The notes under the pieces are model-generated. The model was not told the DNA's origin. It did not search any database and saw only the letters and a program-made list of their open reading frames with translations. Shown here one piece after another: positions 47,270 through 60,400 of a stretch of DNA of 64,000 nucleotides. The DNA is from Heracleum sosnowskyi. Its lineage: Eukaryota > Streptophyta > Magnoliopsida > Apiales > Apiaceae. The number at the start of each line of letters is the position of its first letter. Position 1 is the stretch's first letter. The translations under genes and the position numbers were made by a program. The DNA is taken from contig CM061240.1 of the NCBI GenBank assembly GCA_030848705.1, positions 129,072,998 to 129,136,997 of the forward strand. The letters run 5' to 3'.

Positions 47270-50200
47270 ATGATAATCAAAATGAATGAACAATCGGAGA
47301 AATCACAAACTTTTGATAATGTTACGAACTCAGGTTTTAAGCATACGTACCCAGGCTATGCATATAGTGTTTCCTCCAATATTGATTTCATTCCGAGGAA
47401 AAGAGGTAGACCTAGAAAAGTGATTCAATCTACTGGTGGTACTGAACATGACAGATCTATTTGTACTCCTGTAATCAAGAAACGTGAACGAAAGATTGAT
47501 GATGTTATTGAAGTCGACATCGAGGACCCATCAATTGTTCAACCACCTCTAACGGAGGTAGGAACTGTCCATAGTAATATGTTCCAGATGCCAGATGTTC
47601 TCCAAAAACGAACTGCACTCTTGCCTGACACTATGCATAGTACAAATCACCATCGTGCATCTACCTTTTCAACGTCAAGAACACATTACAAATCAATGAG
47701 TTTTTTCTGCAGGGAATCTACAACCGGTATGTTTTTTTATCTTTCGTCAATGTAAGCATATAGGATTTGGTATTTGAATTTGGACTTTCTCTTTGAATCA
47801 TGCCTATATTTGCTTCATTCGTTTTAATTTACAGACATTGCACTTTCTTCTATGCAAAGAGATCGTATACATATAGGAAAACGATGTTCTCCTGATGTTA
47901 TGGCTACCAAATTATCTCAATTCACCGAAAATAAAGAGAATGTGAACCCAATGTCCACAAGAACATACCAGAGTTAAGTGATGTTTTACTCTTATTTATT
48001 CCTTTGATAAATGCACTATCATTTTTATGAAATTTTTTAGAATTCATGAATTTTAATAAGAACATGTATGCATAAAGTAGTAATTAATTCATATTAATGT
48101 TTGTTATTTAGATTCTGGAGGTCAATACATGTTAACAGAAAATACATTGCCTCATGAGGATAAAAAAAATATGGATGAGCCATCTGCAAAAAAACGAGGA
48201 AGGCCTAAGAAACTTAATTCATCGGCTCCTATCTTGATTAATCAAGATGTCCAACCTTTGAAGAAACGAGGAAGGCCAAAGAAGCAGAACAATATGAATG
48301 TTCAGCTAAATTGTCAACAAGAACTTATTGCAGGTCATTTTCAAATTTTGAATTCTACATCAATGTAATTTATTTTATATATGAATATGTTTGAAAAACA
48401 TTGTAAATGTTGATTCAATTGTGAAAATCAGTACTTTGTTACTATGTTTTCAGGTTTACCAAATCTTTTGACCGACCATGCTAAGCATTGTGCACAAATG
48501 CCAGCACTTGGAGAACATATAGCACAAATGCAAAATAGTAAACCAATTCAGATGTTGCAGTCCCAGGAGCAGTCAGGTCCTTTAAATGATATAACAAACC
48601 TGAAACGTAAGTTTAATTTTTACTCTAAACTTTAAACTTTAATGTTAGAGCAATTATCCTTTATATGATATAATAAACCTAAAACAAGTAAGAGTATTGT
48701 TCACTCTAAACTTTAATGTTAAATCAACAACTCTAAACTTTAATGTAAAAAAATGTTTATAATATATAATTTCTTTGTTCTAACCTTTTTTTTATTTAAA
48801 TGATTTGTTATATGCTTTCACAGGTAAATCACACAAGACTACGATTTTGGACAGTCGTGAGACACAAATTTCAACCATTAGAGGACCTGTAATGAATTCA
48901 CAATATAATGATCGAAGTCCCATTGTCTTATCCAACACTCTATCAAGGACTCCATCTAAGACAACATCTAAACAAGGTAAGATTTCAACTTGCACACAAA
49001 TTAAAATTGCATTTCAGGTTTTTTAGTTAAAATGATTGGTTAATATTATTTTTTTTACACTTATATATCAGCGAACACAATACAAACTCCAGATATTCCG
49101 CATTATGCTAAATACAAAGGGAAGGAGAAAGTGGATGAAAGAAAAGAGAATGTTTGTAAGAAAAGAATCAATATCCCTGGTATGTTTGATTTTATTAAAT
49201 AAACATTTGAAGTTAATATTCATAGTTACTGTAAAAGCTATATTGTTTGAGTGATTCTAATACGAACATAGCCCATCTAGGTGGAATCCATATTATATCC
49301 AAAAATTTGGATGAGTCGTTTTCACGCAATGAGACTGAAACATATTACTCAAGAGATCAAGATTTCGAGAATTATGGTATAGAGTTCTATACTAATATAA
49401 TTTTAAACGACATAAGTACCATGTAATCTTCCAGGTTGCTATTATTGTACTAAAATTATTTGAACTGTCGAATTTTCAGATGGAATCCCTGTGACAAATC
49501 CACATGTTGACAGTGATTTTGATGACGATTTCCATTATTTGTTACGCTCAGATGATGATTTGGGTTCTGATTCGGATACATATATTCCTGCTCAAAATCA
49601 ACATAATGAAACTCACTATTCAACATCAAATCAGTTTTCAGAGATTATAAACAAGCCGCCAGTTTCATCAATGTTTGGTATGTCACAAAAATCTTTGGTT
49701 TAAATTTGCATATTTCTGTAAATAATCAATTACTTACATCCTTAATTTGTATTGCAGAAGAATACCATTTTGATAATCCAAATGAGGAGGCCGATGGTGA
49801 TGACTTCAGCAGTGAAGGCCAATCTGAAAATGTATTTTCTGGTGATTCTGATAGTGATAATCATTCTGATAATCACCATGAAGATGATAGAAATGGAAAT
49901 ACAGAGCCAAATGAGCAACATTTTACCACATTTGGAGAACAGTCATTTGGCACTGATTCTTTTGGAAGCAAAGATCCATTTGTTGAGTTGAATGTTGGAA
50001 GAAGACATTTACCCATATGTTCTGAATACCGTAGCCTTGGTGGTCCAACATATAAATGTACTCATTGCAATGCTCAAATGTGGGAAAGGGAGCGAGTCAA
50101 TAAAGGGAATCGAAATAAAGCACCAGTATTCTCTTTGTGTTGTGCTAGAGGACAAATTAAGCTCCCTAAGGTAAGTCATACTCCTAAATATTTGCTAGAT

Positions 50201-51408
50201 CTGTACATGGACAAAAAAAAAGGACCAAATTTCAAGCGAAATATTAGGTCGTACAACGCCATGTTTAATTTTTCATCCATTGGTGGTAAAATAGATCATG
50301 GAATAAATAAAGGTAGAGGACCAAATGTATTCAGAATGACCGGAATTAATCACCATAAAATGGGTAACCTGTTACCAAAGGATGGAGAAACACCAAAATT
50401 TTGCCAATTGTATATTTATGATACGGAGAATGAAGTTGAGAATAGAATGAAGTCTATAAATGTACAACATTCGAGCAAAATAGATCCAGAAATTGTTGAA
50501 GGATTGATCAAGATGCTTGAAGAAAATAATCATTTGGTAAAAGAATTTCGAATGGCCAGAGATCGTTTTAAGAATGATAATGTAGTTGATCTAAAGATAG
50601 TTATGAAAATCTCAAGGTCTACCAGTGGTCGTGAAAATCACATAATGCCTTCAAATGAAATTGCGGTAATTATGGTTGGGGATGACGATCCCCAATGTGA
50701 AGACCGAGATATTGTTGTTTCAAGCAAGACCGAAGGTTTAAAGCGTATTACTACTTTGCATCCCTTGATGATGGCACTCCAATATCCTATTCTTTTTCCA
50801 CGAGGTGAAGACGGTTTCCGAAAGGGTTTGAAGTATTCTGTTAGTTCAGATGATCGTCAAAAGAAAAGAGAGAATGTTACAATGAGAGAGTACTATTCTT
50901 ACACATTCATGGTTAGGTTGGACCAAGGTACTGACTAATTCCTTAAAATGATTTATTAAGTTTTGAGTAGAAAATTTAATCTAAATATTGTTTGTAATTT
51001 CTGTAAACAGGTCATACTCTTAGACTTGGTGGGAGACTATACCATCAGTTTATAGTGGATGCATTTTCTGCTGTAGAACAATCCAGGTTATGGTATATAA
51101 GAAAAAATCAGAAGAAATTACGAGCAGAATTGTACCGTAACCTCTGTGATGTGGTTTATAGTACTGATACTATTGATGCAGGAAATGTAGGACAAGGATA
51201 TATATTACCATCTACTTTTGTCGGATCTGCTAGATATATGCAACAAAATTTCCAAGACTCCCTTGCTGTATGTCGAAAAATTGGTTATCCAGACCTTTTT
51301 TTAACCATGACCTGCAATCCGTATTGGGATGAGATCTTGCAGATGATGTCACTTCTTCCATATTTCAATTATAAAGAAGATATCCCAAATCAATACAGAA
51401 GAAGATAG
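47270..51408 (+). CDS. Helitron replicase-like protein, N-terminal half with AT-hooks (truncated)
   Basis: Ten exons join in frame to 1030 aa: 47270-47726, 47835-47972, 48112-48333, 48454-48606, 48824-48976, 49072-49179, 49281-49376, 49480-49677, 49758-50927, 51011-51408. Residues 42-50, 225-232 and 249-256 are AT-hooks (RKRGRPRK, KKRGRPKK twice). An acidic Asp/Ser-rich stretch spans about 515-560, and cysteines at 609, 612, 636 and 637 (CTHC, CC) resemble the zinc-finger upstream of plant Helitron Rep. Residues about 885-1015 match the Helitron-like N domain (LRLGGRLYHQFIVDAFS, FLTMTCNPYWDEI). It stops after NQYRRR, before the HUH nuclease motif and helicase, so it cannot transpose alone. 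All nine introns are phase 1. The ATG at 47282 is an alternative start. It could be an expressed DNA-binding derivative or a decaying transposon gene. Confidence 0.75.
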
Positions 51409-51462
51409 CTATGCAAACAAGTTTTGCAAAATAAAGATGTCATATAACAGTTATAATTACAG

Positions 51463-52748
51463 TTAAGAAAATAAGGGAACACGATTACGTGTAATGTCGA
51501 CCAAAAAACCAATGTTATCACCCCCCTCAAACAAAGTAAAAACTAACTTATCATTTTTTTCCAACTTATTGATCCTAATGAATTCATTCCATTTTGCCGA
51601 GAATCTGGCATTCCCATTACTCAGAACTATTCCAACAGTGCAAGTACATGTTCCTGTATTCAAAATAAGTCTTTCACCTGCTATCCACACGCGATCTCGA
51701 GGTTTTATCCACTTTGGAATGTACTAAAAAAAATTAAATTAGCAAGTATTAGCTACCTTAATTTAAAATAAGATAAAATAGCTTAATATAATAACGATTC
51801 TTACCACTCCATGACTATTTCTGTCCACATGAGTTGAGGTCAGAGTTTCCCTGAATTCAAAATAGTCTGCATCTTCTTCTATATTCTCTTCCACGCTATT
51901 AGGTGATGCATTATTGCCGCCTGCTTTAATACAGATAAAAGCATCATGTAAATAAAATTCTGCAAGTAATAACATTACACAAAAGAATACAAACACATTG
52001 GTACTTAAATATAATGGTATAGCTAAAGAAAAACATGATATAGACTTGATTAAAAAAAAATACTACCTGCAACATCCAGTGGTATGTTAACCTGCTTTTT
52101 TGTTGATGTTTCAGCATTACTTCTCATATCCTCAAACATTGCTTGACAACTACTAAACTTAGATCCTACAAAACACTCTGTACAACAATGTTATATGAAT
52201 TATAATAAGAATTTGTATTATACAATCTGATAATAGAGTGTTTAAGTAGTTAAAAATTTACCTTTGTTGTCCTCCGTACCATGTAGAGCATGGCTATCTG
52301 TATTCAGTATAGTTCTGTACATTGATCTAAGCTCATACGTTTTTCGTGTCATACCAAATTCCATCTCAGATAAAGTATTCTGCGAATTAAGAATACCAAT
52401 TCCATTCGACCTGATCAACTCCAAAAACCACTCAGCTTTACCTCTGTAATATAAAACAAAGAAATCTTCCTCCTCTATTGCAGATTGCTGGAAATAACCT
52501 TTGAATCCATGAAAACAATTTTCATCTCTCACATAAGTCATTTCAACAGTGACACCATCAGGCAAAATACATCGATTCTCTTCATTGATTAAATGACCAA
52601 CAAAAAAATTTAGGAATCCAGGTACTCCCTGTTAAAAATACCAAATTGTTTTCAATTCTTCCTTAAATTTAACTTACAAATTCATATAAGAAAGTCTGGT
52701 GACATAGTTCTAATAACTTACTATAATTCCTTTCTCTACGCTATGCAT
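51463..52748 (-). CDS. REM-like protein with two B3 DNA-binding domains
   Basis: Five exons on the minus strand join in frame to 290 aa: 52748-52722, 52628-52262, 52165-52067, 51923-51805, 51723-51463. Residues about 10-85 look like a B3 domain (CILPDGVTVEMTYV, CFHGFKGYFQQSAIEEEDFF). A charged linker carries EENIEEDADYFEF. Residues 205-290 form a second B3 domain (IPKWIKPRDRVWIAG, ARFSAKWNEFIRINKLEKND, KLVFTLFEGGDNIGFLV) at the extreme C-terminus, as in REM-family factors. The first exon, MHSVEKGII, is short and the N-terminal beta strand of the first B3 is weak, so the 5' part may be missing. Bound DNA would be nuclear; target unknown. It lies antisense inside a Helitron derivative, which suggests capture. 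Confidence 0.68.
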
Positions 52749-52962
52749 ATCAGCGATTGAGAGAAAACTTTAAGGAAAACTTTCCTTACAAAGTTTTTCT
52801 GTAAAATTTGTATATGTACTAAGTTACATGCCCATCCTTTCATTATATTGCTTTCTAATTCTTACAAAAAACAAACCTATACGATAGTAACCTTTCAGAA
52901 AAAAATTGCTCAACTGTAAATTTCGAACCAAGACGATTATAGGCTTTAAAAAAAATTCAACA

Positions 52963-52994
52963 CCCGCTCGCAGAGCGCGGGCAAAAAATACTAG
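52963..52994 (+). other. Helitron 3' hairpin and CTAG terminus
   Basis: CCCGCTCGCAGAGCGCGGG can fold into a GC-rich stem-loop ten bases before CTAG at 52991-52994, followed by T. The hairpin sequence differs from both other Helitron families in the window, so this is a third family. Confidence 0.7.
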
Positions 52995-54340
52995 TATATA
53001 ATAATAGATAGATGTTAACATGATTGTTAATATTCGAAGACGGTTAATAAATTCGAAAATGGGAATTTTTAGTATATTTGAATTTGAAAGGTTGAGTCTG
53101 ATCAAAATGATTGTATAATAGATGCTTATAAAATTAGCATATAAATGAAATAAAACCAATTATAGCAATAAATTAATTTAATAATATATTTGTTAGTTAC
53201 TTAGAGTATAGTGTGTTTGACAAAATATTAAAAAATAGTTTTTCTAAATAGTTGTTATTAGTTTTTGTTCCGCTTTCAACTAAAATATTATTATAAAGCA
53301 CTATAATTGCCATTACTGATTGAGAAATGATTTTTAAAGCATCCATTTTTCAAGTCTTTGTCGATTTTATTAATATATCTTGGTAAAAAATACTTGAAAA
53401 TTTTAAAATATTAGATGCTGACTGTTTTTCATCACTTTTAAGTTAAAAATACTCGAAAAATTTAAAATATTATATTTGTCAATGTTTTGAATTTCAAAAA
53501 TGTGATAATACTTAAATTGGTGAACATTTTTCAGAAAGATGTTTGTGATTTAAGAATTCAACCAATCAGAAAAATAAAGAACAACAATAATATATAGAAA
53601 AAAAGTAAGTTGATAATTTTAAGAAAAGGTGATGACACATAAACATTCGTTTGAAGTAAATAATTTATCAAAACTAAAATTTTGTTCCAACTGAAATTTT
53701 GAAATGGGTTCTAATCAAGTTTAAACCGACTTATTAAATCGATTTTGAATTACTTGATTCAAATTATAAGCTTACCGTTAAACGTGGACTCGAACTCAAT
53801 ATTCTTTTTACTTAAAAAAATATTTGTATGTCCTAACTTTTTAATTATAAAAATATTACTTTTAAATGACAAAATTATTTTAAAATTTGACGTAAGCAAC
53901 AAAATCCAATCGACATGCAAAGATAATTGCTTGTTCGAGTTTACAAGGCTTACGCTCAGTTTACTCTAATATCTTGAATTTTAAATAAATTTTATTTATG
54001 ACAGATTTTTTTCCAGTAGTTAGTACTATACTCTTTACCGATACATATTATTTTAGAGTAATGTGTTAACATATTTAATAATGCAACATAAATAATAAAT
54101 ATGTCAATGAAATAATAAAAAGTGTGATTAATTTTTTTTTAGTTGTGTAATATATGCGTGAATCGTAAATATCACACATTTAGTATTTCATATCTTTAAG
54201 TTAATTTATCCTTCACATTTGCTAAAAATATAGTCTTTGTTTTTTGAAAGGAAACTAAAGATATACTAATATCAAAAAATTATTATTTTATCGTAAAAAT
54301 CCGATCTGATAAGAAAAATCCAATTAACGATTTTTACAAC
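52995..54340. other. Intergenic region upstream of PRD1
   Basis: AT-rich and noncoding, with no recognised element. The PRD1 promoter should lie at its right end. The ORF at 53745-53969 has no family features. Confidence 0.5.
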
Positions 54341-54466
54341 ATCGGTATATGAGTATATCACTGTACCGAAAATTTAAACCAGCGCCTATATCAAATCCGT
54401 TGTGCGCCTGCCGCTCAACTTCAAAAATATTCAAAACATTTTCTTCCCTCTCTTTTCAAATTTCAA

Positions 54467-57400
54467 ATGCACGCCTCTTTCGTCGTCTCCGATCACCACA
54501 ACCGCCACTTCTCCACCGTCTCCACCCCCTCCCCACCGTGTTCACAAGGCCACACCGCCTCTCTCAACCTCTCCACTCTCGAAGGCGGTTCAATTTGCCT
54601 TCTCTGTCTCTCAAACCTCATTTCCACGCCCAATTCTCCGACACTCCACGTCTCCTACGCTCTCTCTCAACTCTCTCTCGCGCTCTCGCAAACTCAATTT
54701 TTAAAATGCTTGCTCACTTTTCATCCACATTTTTTAGTGTCTCCGCTTGTGGCGTGTTTGGCTGCGTTTGACGATGAGGCGATCGCGAAACAAGTGGTGG
54801 AGATTGTTGTGGAGATGTGTAGGTTAGGAGATGAGTCGGTTTATGGAGAGTTTGTTGCGAGAGTTTCGGATCGGGTTTCATCGGGAGCGTTGAATTGGAG
54901 TAGACGTCAGGTGTTTATGGTAATGTTTTCGGATTAATTGCGTAATTAGAGAATTCTATTTGTGTTTTTTTTAAGTGATTTTAATTAATTTGTTTCGAGA
55001 TTGTTATGAATTTTACGGTGAGATTATGTTAATTGATTTCGGATAATCTAGCTTGGAGTAGACGCCAGATGTTTATGTTTATGGATCAATTGCGAAATTT
55101 ACTCTGTTTCAAATAGAGAATTCTGTTTATGTTCTTTTTTAAGTGATGTTAAATTATTTGTTTAGAAGAAGTTTCGAGATTAATATGTGAATTATATGGT
55201 GAGATTATTAAATCAATTGCGTAATTCACACTGTTTGAGATTATATATGGTTCTCTACTGGTGGTTTGTGGTGACATTATGTAATTGATTTTGGAAGCTC
55301 TAGCGTGGAGTAGATACCAGGTGTTTATAAGTACTGTTTAGGGAATAAGTGTGCAGTTTGAGAGGCTAATTATGTATTTTAAAGTGACATTGTATAATTG
55401 ATTTCAGAGGATGTTTAGAGATTGTTATATGTTTGTACTGGTAGTAAAAGTCTCTGATTGACTGGTTAGTATTTAGTATACGTAGAGGTGTAGCTATTAT
55501 CAGGTTAGAAATCATGAGAACTTACTGGATAAGTGTCGAACTGTGATACGTTAGTTTATGGAAATGTTTCTGGATAATTGTGTATATTTTAGGTTTCAAA
55601 TTATACGTGTTTTAGGTGACTTTATATGATTTATTACAGAGAAGTTCGGAGATTATATGTGTTTACTGGTTGTTAAATTACTTCATTGACTGATTAGTGT
55701 ACACAAAAATGTACTTTGTTGCAGTTTTGTAGATCTATTGTTGGCTTAGAAAGCATGAGAACTTACTGGACAAGCATCAAATTCCTATATGATTAAGTTA
55801 AACGGACGGATTTATAAGGTGTTCTAATTAGTGCTGTTTGTAATAATGTGCTTAATAATTAATCCTCAATAATCTGAAACTATGATTTGGATTAGTAGTG
55901 AGGCTTTAAGTTTGTTAGTACTGATGACTTGAATAAAGTAAATGCATTGCTTTGAACTTGAACTGAGAATAGAGCACAAACACAATGTAATGTGCTTATA
56001 CAACAGCAACTGAATTAGCGGCATTTGCGTGCCTCACAACATTCCGTAGGGATTTACATATGTTTAACCACATTTGCATTGACATGTACCTAGCAAGTTA
56101 CTTGTGTTTGAAGCAGAAAAGGCCTACTGTATCTTTCAGTTCCTATCTCGGTATTTCCTCTAGTTGATTTTTGTGAGAAAAAAGAAGAGAAAATTGTGTC
56201 GACTCACCTTACATCTATATTTTTCTTCCGTAGCTTCATTGTTTAGGTGTGCTCTTGGATCATCAGAATTGCAATCCCTGCAACAACATTAAAGACAAAG
56301 AATCCCTTGCTTTAAATCTTGTGTCTGGTCTTCAGTTGCCTAGGTAACAATCTAGCTGCACAAGTCCTTACTTTAATTTTCCCCATCATATTTAAGCTTT
56401 TGTTTCCTTTTTAATACAGTGAAGAGATTCGAGGGGAGATTCTCTTTGTTCTCTACAAGATCTTAATACTTCAGAACACGTTTAAGGATGATAATGGCCC
56501 TGATGCTTTCATTACATGTGGCCCCAAACTCTTGCGTTTATCACTGGAAGCCCTCATGAAAACTGAGTCTGATGATGTTCGCTTGAATTGCATAGGTCTG
56601 TCAATTTCTCTTGATCTATATCTAGCAAATATCTCATTTATGTATGATTACTGTCCTTTCTTACACTTGTGAAGTGGGAACATAATTAAACAATTAAAAC
56701 TACCTAATGATAGTAATCCAGCATATAAGTTGTTACATGTTTTCAAATGGCAAGTTCCTATTTTTGTTATGCATCCAGTCTTATATTGTTAATTTTGTGG
56801 GGTTATGTGTTGGTGATCTGTGTGGCATGGTTCGTACTTTTAGCACATAACGTTATGTTGGGACGTGATGGTCCAAGGTAGATGCATCAAATGTATCTTT
56901 CCAGAAGGTAGTGCAAAGGTATCAAAGTTCAAACTGTGGCAATGACTGTTTACTTCTTCCTCTGTGATGATATTTGTGACTTAATTAATATGGATAATGA
57001 TGTTGTACCTGATTGCTTTGTTGCTTACTCCATTCTGAATCTAGTGATCTATATCTTTGGCCATTGTAATTTATTATATATCGTCACCTTGCACATTCAA
57101 TAATAATTTAATGTGTCATTGTAGCACTTCTGTCGGTGCTGGCTCAGAGAGGGTTCTTTGAGAGTGCATATGGAATTGATATCAGTAGTGGGGATGCATA
57201 CGAAGATGACAACTTTATGGAAACAAATCAATTATCAGACAGGTCTATGATGACTCGCTTATTTGCTGAAGCCATCAAAGGACCACTGCTTTCATCTGAT
57301 AACCAAGTTCAAACGGCCACTCTACACCTAACATTTCTGTATTTGTCAAGAGAAGACAGTTCAGGAAAAGAAGTCCATGTATTGGTGGAAGAGAATATAG

Positions 57401-60400
57401 CAGATTACGTGTTTGAAATTCTGAGATTATCAGGTATTATCCAGGAAACAGCAGATACTTAACTGCCTGATAATGAGAACTATAACATTTACGGATTGAA
57501 TATTATCTTAACAACTTGTGTATACAAATATTTTCCTAAATTTGTGTATATTGGTCCCAACCTTTTTTTGATTGTCAATATATCATTGCCTAGTCAAAAC
57601 AGTGAACACATTTATGTTTATCTGGTCATATGGTCAACTACTCTTATCTCTTGCATGATCTAACAATTTGCTGAGAGCATGTAGGATCAAGCATAAATTT
57701 GACAAATTCTCAAAACGAATTTTCTACAAATGTACATAAAATTGCACTTCACAATGTATGGTCTACTACTAATCCTTCTGACAACCTTATACAATGTTTG
57801 TAGGGTGCAAAGATTCACTTGTCAATACTTGCCTGCAGGTTCTTGACTTATTATCATCTGCTGAGCAAGTGTTTAAACCAAGACTTGCCATTGGTTTTAC
57901 AAGTCTGCTTCCTGTTCTGCATTATGTTTCAGATGTTCCATTTCATCCTGTTCAACCTCAAACAATAAAGCTCATAATGAACTGTGTTTCAAATTGTCCT
58001 GGAATATTGTCCATTTCCCATGTTGAAGAAATTAGCCTTGTGTTGGCAGGAATGCTAAAAAAACATATAGATGGTGACACAGGAATGCTTCCAGAAACGT
58101 TTACTTTGGCTTGCTCGCTCTTGGTAGCTCTTATGAAGTCTCCGTCTTGTCATGAGGCTTCAACTTTTGCATTAACACTTCAAGATGCATCCAGGCATGC
58201 GATTTTAAATTGTTTAAGCATGTACGGTAGGCACCCCAGACAATTTCTGCACTCCCTATACCTACTGAAAGAGGCATATGCATATGGCTGTGAGAGAAAC
58301 ACCAACACCAGTTACATGGAACTACGAAATTGCATTCTAGAGGTGTGCAAAACACACCTTTTACCTTGGTTTGTAACAGCCATCAGTGACATGGAGGAAG
58401 ATATGGTCTTGGGTGTGTTAGAAAGCTTCCATGCGATATTGCTTCAGGATATTGATACTAAACCCAAAGACTTTGCACACATTTTGCTTTCGTCCTCCTG
58501 GTTCAGCTTTTCATTTGGGTGTCTGGGCTTATTTCCTGCAGAAAGAATGAAATGGAGAGTTCATCTCATGTCCAGTTCACTGGTGGATGTGCTTCTGGGA
58601 AATGATTCTGGGCAACCCATCAGAGATGCTGCTTCTCATCTACCATCTGATCCAATAGAGATGCTATACTTACTAGGGCAGAAGAGCTCCCATAATCTAG
58701 AATCTATATCTTGTCAATCTGCGATTCTGCTGATACTTTATACCAGCTCTCTGAATGATGATAGGTAATCAAATCTTTATATGCCCGATTTTCTTGCTCT
58801 ATCAACTCTAAGTTATGCATCCACTATGTCATTCCTTTGGTTTCTTCTTTCTGTAGGCTTGCAGATGATAAGCTGGTGTTGGCTTCTCTTGAGCAATATA
58901 TCTTACTTAACAATGGTGAGCTCTTATATGGAGCTGCTAAGTCTGCAACAATAGAAATTCTGGTAAACTTGTATGGCCTCTACAGAAGTCTTGCCAAGAT
59001 GAGCTACCAAATCCCTTACAGTCCAGAGGCTGAAAGGATCTTGTTTCATCTTGCCAGTGAAAAGGACTGGGATTTGCTTTCTACAAGGATTCACTTCAAA
59101 TCACTGAAATGGTTATTTCAACAAGAAAAGATGTGCAAGTTACTTTCAGGCCAAATACTAAAGTTATGCAGATGTAACAGTTCTGCTGCTAGTCATATCA
59201 TTCTGCATGTCAACAATAGTCAAAGACTGGATGTATTTACACTTGCTGAGCTGGTAGCTTCAGAAGACAACTTCAGTGCTACACTCTTGGTATATTTACT
59301 GAGAGAACTTGTAGAAGAAGGCGGACAAGAGGATGACACCATTTCTGTGTTGAATCTCATTGCAACAATAATCGACACACGTCCAGGTGCTTCAGACCAA
59401 TTATGCCTGCATGGAATAGGGATCGCAATCGAAAATCTTTATTATCATTCGAGGAATGCCTCTTACCCAAATACTTACATGAACACGTTGAAATTAATTT
59501 TTAGAATTTTTAGCTCAGTGCACTCCAAGTCGATTTCAGAAGACGATTCATGGCTTGCAGTTACAATGAAGGTAAACATTTCTGCTATTATAGCCCTTTC
59601 CCCCTTTTTTCCTGAAGATTGACTGAACCTCCAATCTAACATCTCAGATGATGGATTACCTGATCGCGACAGCAACTGCAGATGGGTGGACTCATGAAGG
59701 TCTTATGATTATTGGCATTCTTTGTTTGATTTTGCATCACTCTACAAATCAAGCACTGGTAGGAGTATCAAAATCCATTCTTCTGAGTTCTGCTTTGGTG
59801 CAAAAAATTAACAAAACAATCCGTGAAGCCTGTACAAATGGACCTGCTTTAACTGATCATGATGAAGGAACAAATGTAGGAGCGAGCTTGATATTTCTTC
59901 TTTTACTCAACTATTTCGCTTTCAAAAGGTCAGTGCTTACTTCCAATGTCCTCTTTGAATAACTTGCATTGAAACTGACATTTATTTTTTCCAACAGTAT
60001 GCATGCTGTGGTACCGGGGAATTTCTACTTGCTTGATTTGCTTGATTGTAGCAATGTGAAAGAGATATATTTTATAAGCATCCCTTGCCACGATTTGTGC
60101 AGACTGATTCATTTTGGTTCTCCTCCAGTAAAATTGGTTGCTTCATATTGCCTTTTGGAACTACTAACTAGAATTTCTGAAGAGGAGAGGATAGAACCTG
60201 GAAAGTTCACCTGCAACTCAAACTACTTAAAATCACTTATCGCTGTATTAGAAGGCATGCTACATTTCAGTGATATAAGAGTTGCCATGAACTGCTCTCT
60301 TTGTTTATCAATTATTCTGGGCTGGCAAAAACAGGATATATTAGCCCAAGTCTTTGGGAGAAACAACTGGTGCAGGTTAGTCATAGAAGAACTGGTAATG

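Larger units (their letters stand above)
47270..52994 (+). mobile_element. Large Helitron derivative with antisense B3 gene
   Basis: The plus-strand Rep N-terminal gene (47270-51408), the minus-strand B3 gene (51463-52748) and a Helitron-type 3' end lie in series. The end is hairpin CCCGCTCGCAGAGCGCGGG (about 52963-52981), then CAAAAAATACTAG, followed by T at 52995. The 5' terminus is not certain; A-TCTATGTATC at 47070 is a weak candidate, so the start given is only the first coding base. Helicase sequence is missing, which makes this a non-autonomous derivative. Confidence 0.6.

Noticed and set aside
54349..54771. ORFs starting at 54349 and 54402 as PRD1 start
   Set aside because: They are in other frames from the one that continues through the exon 1 donor into exon 2.
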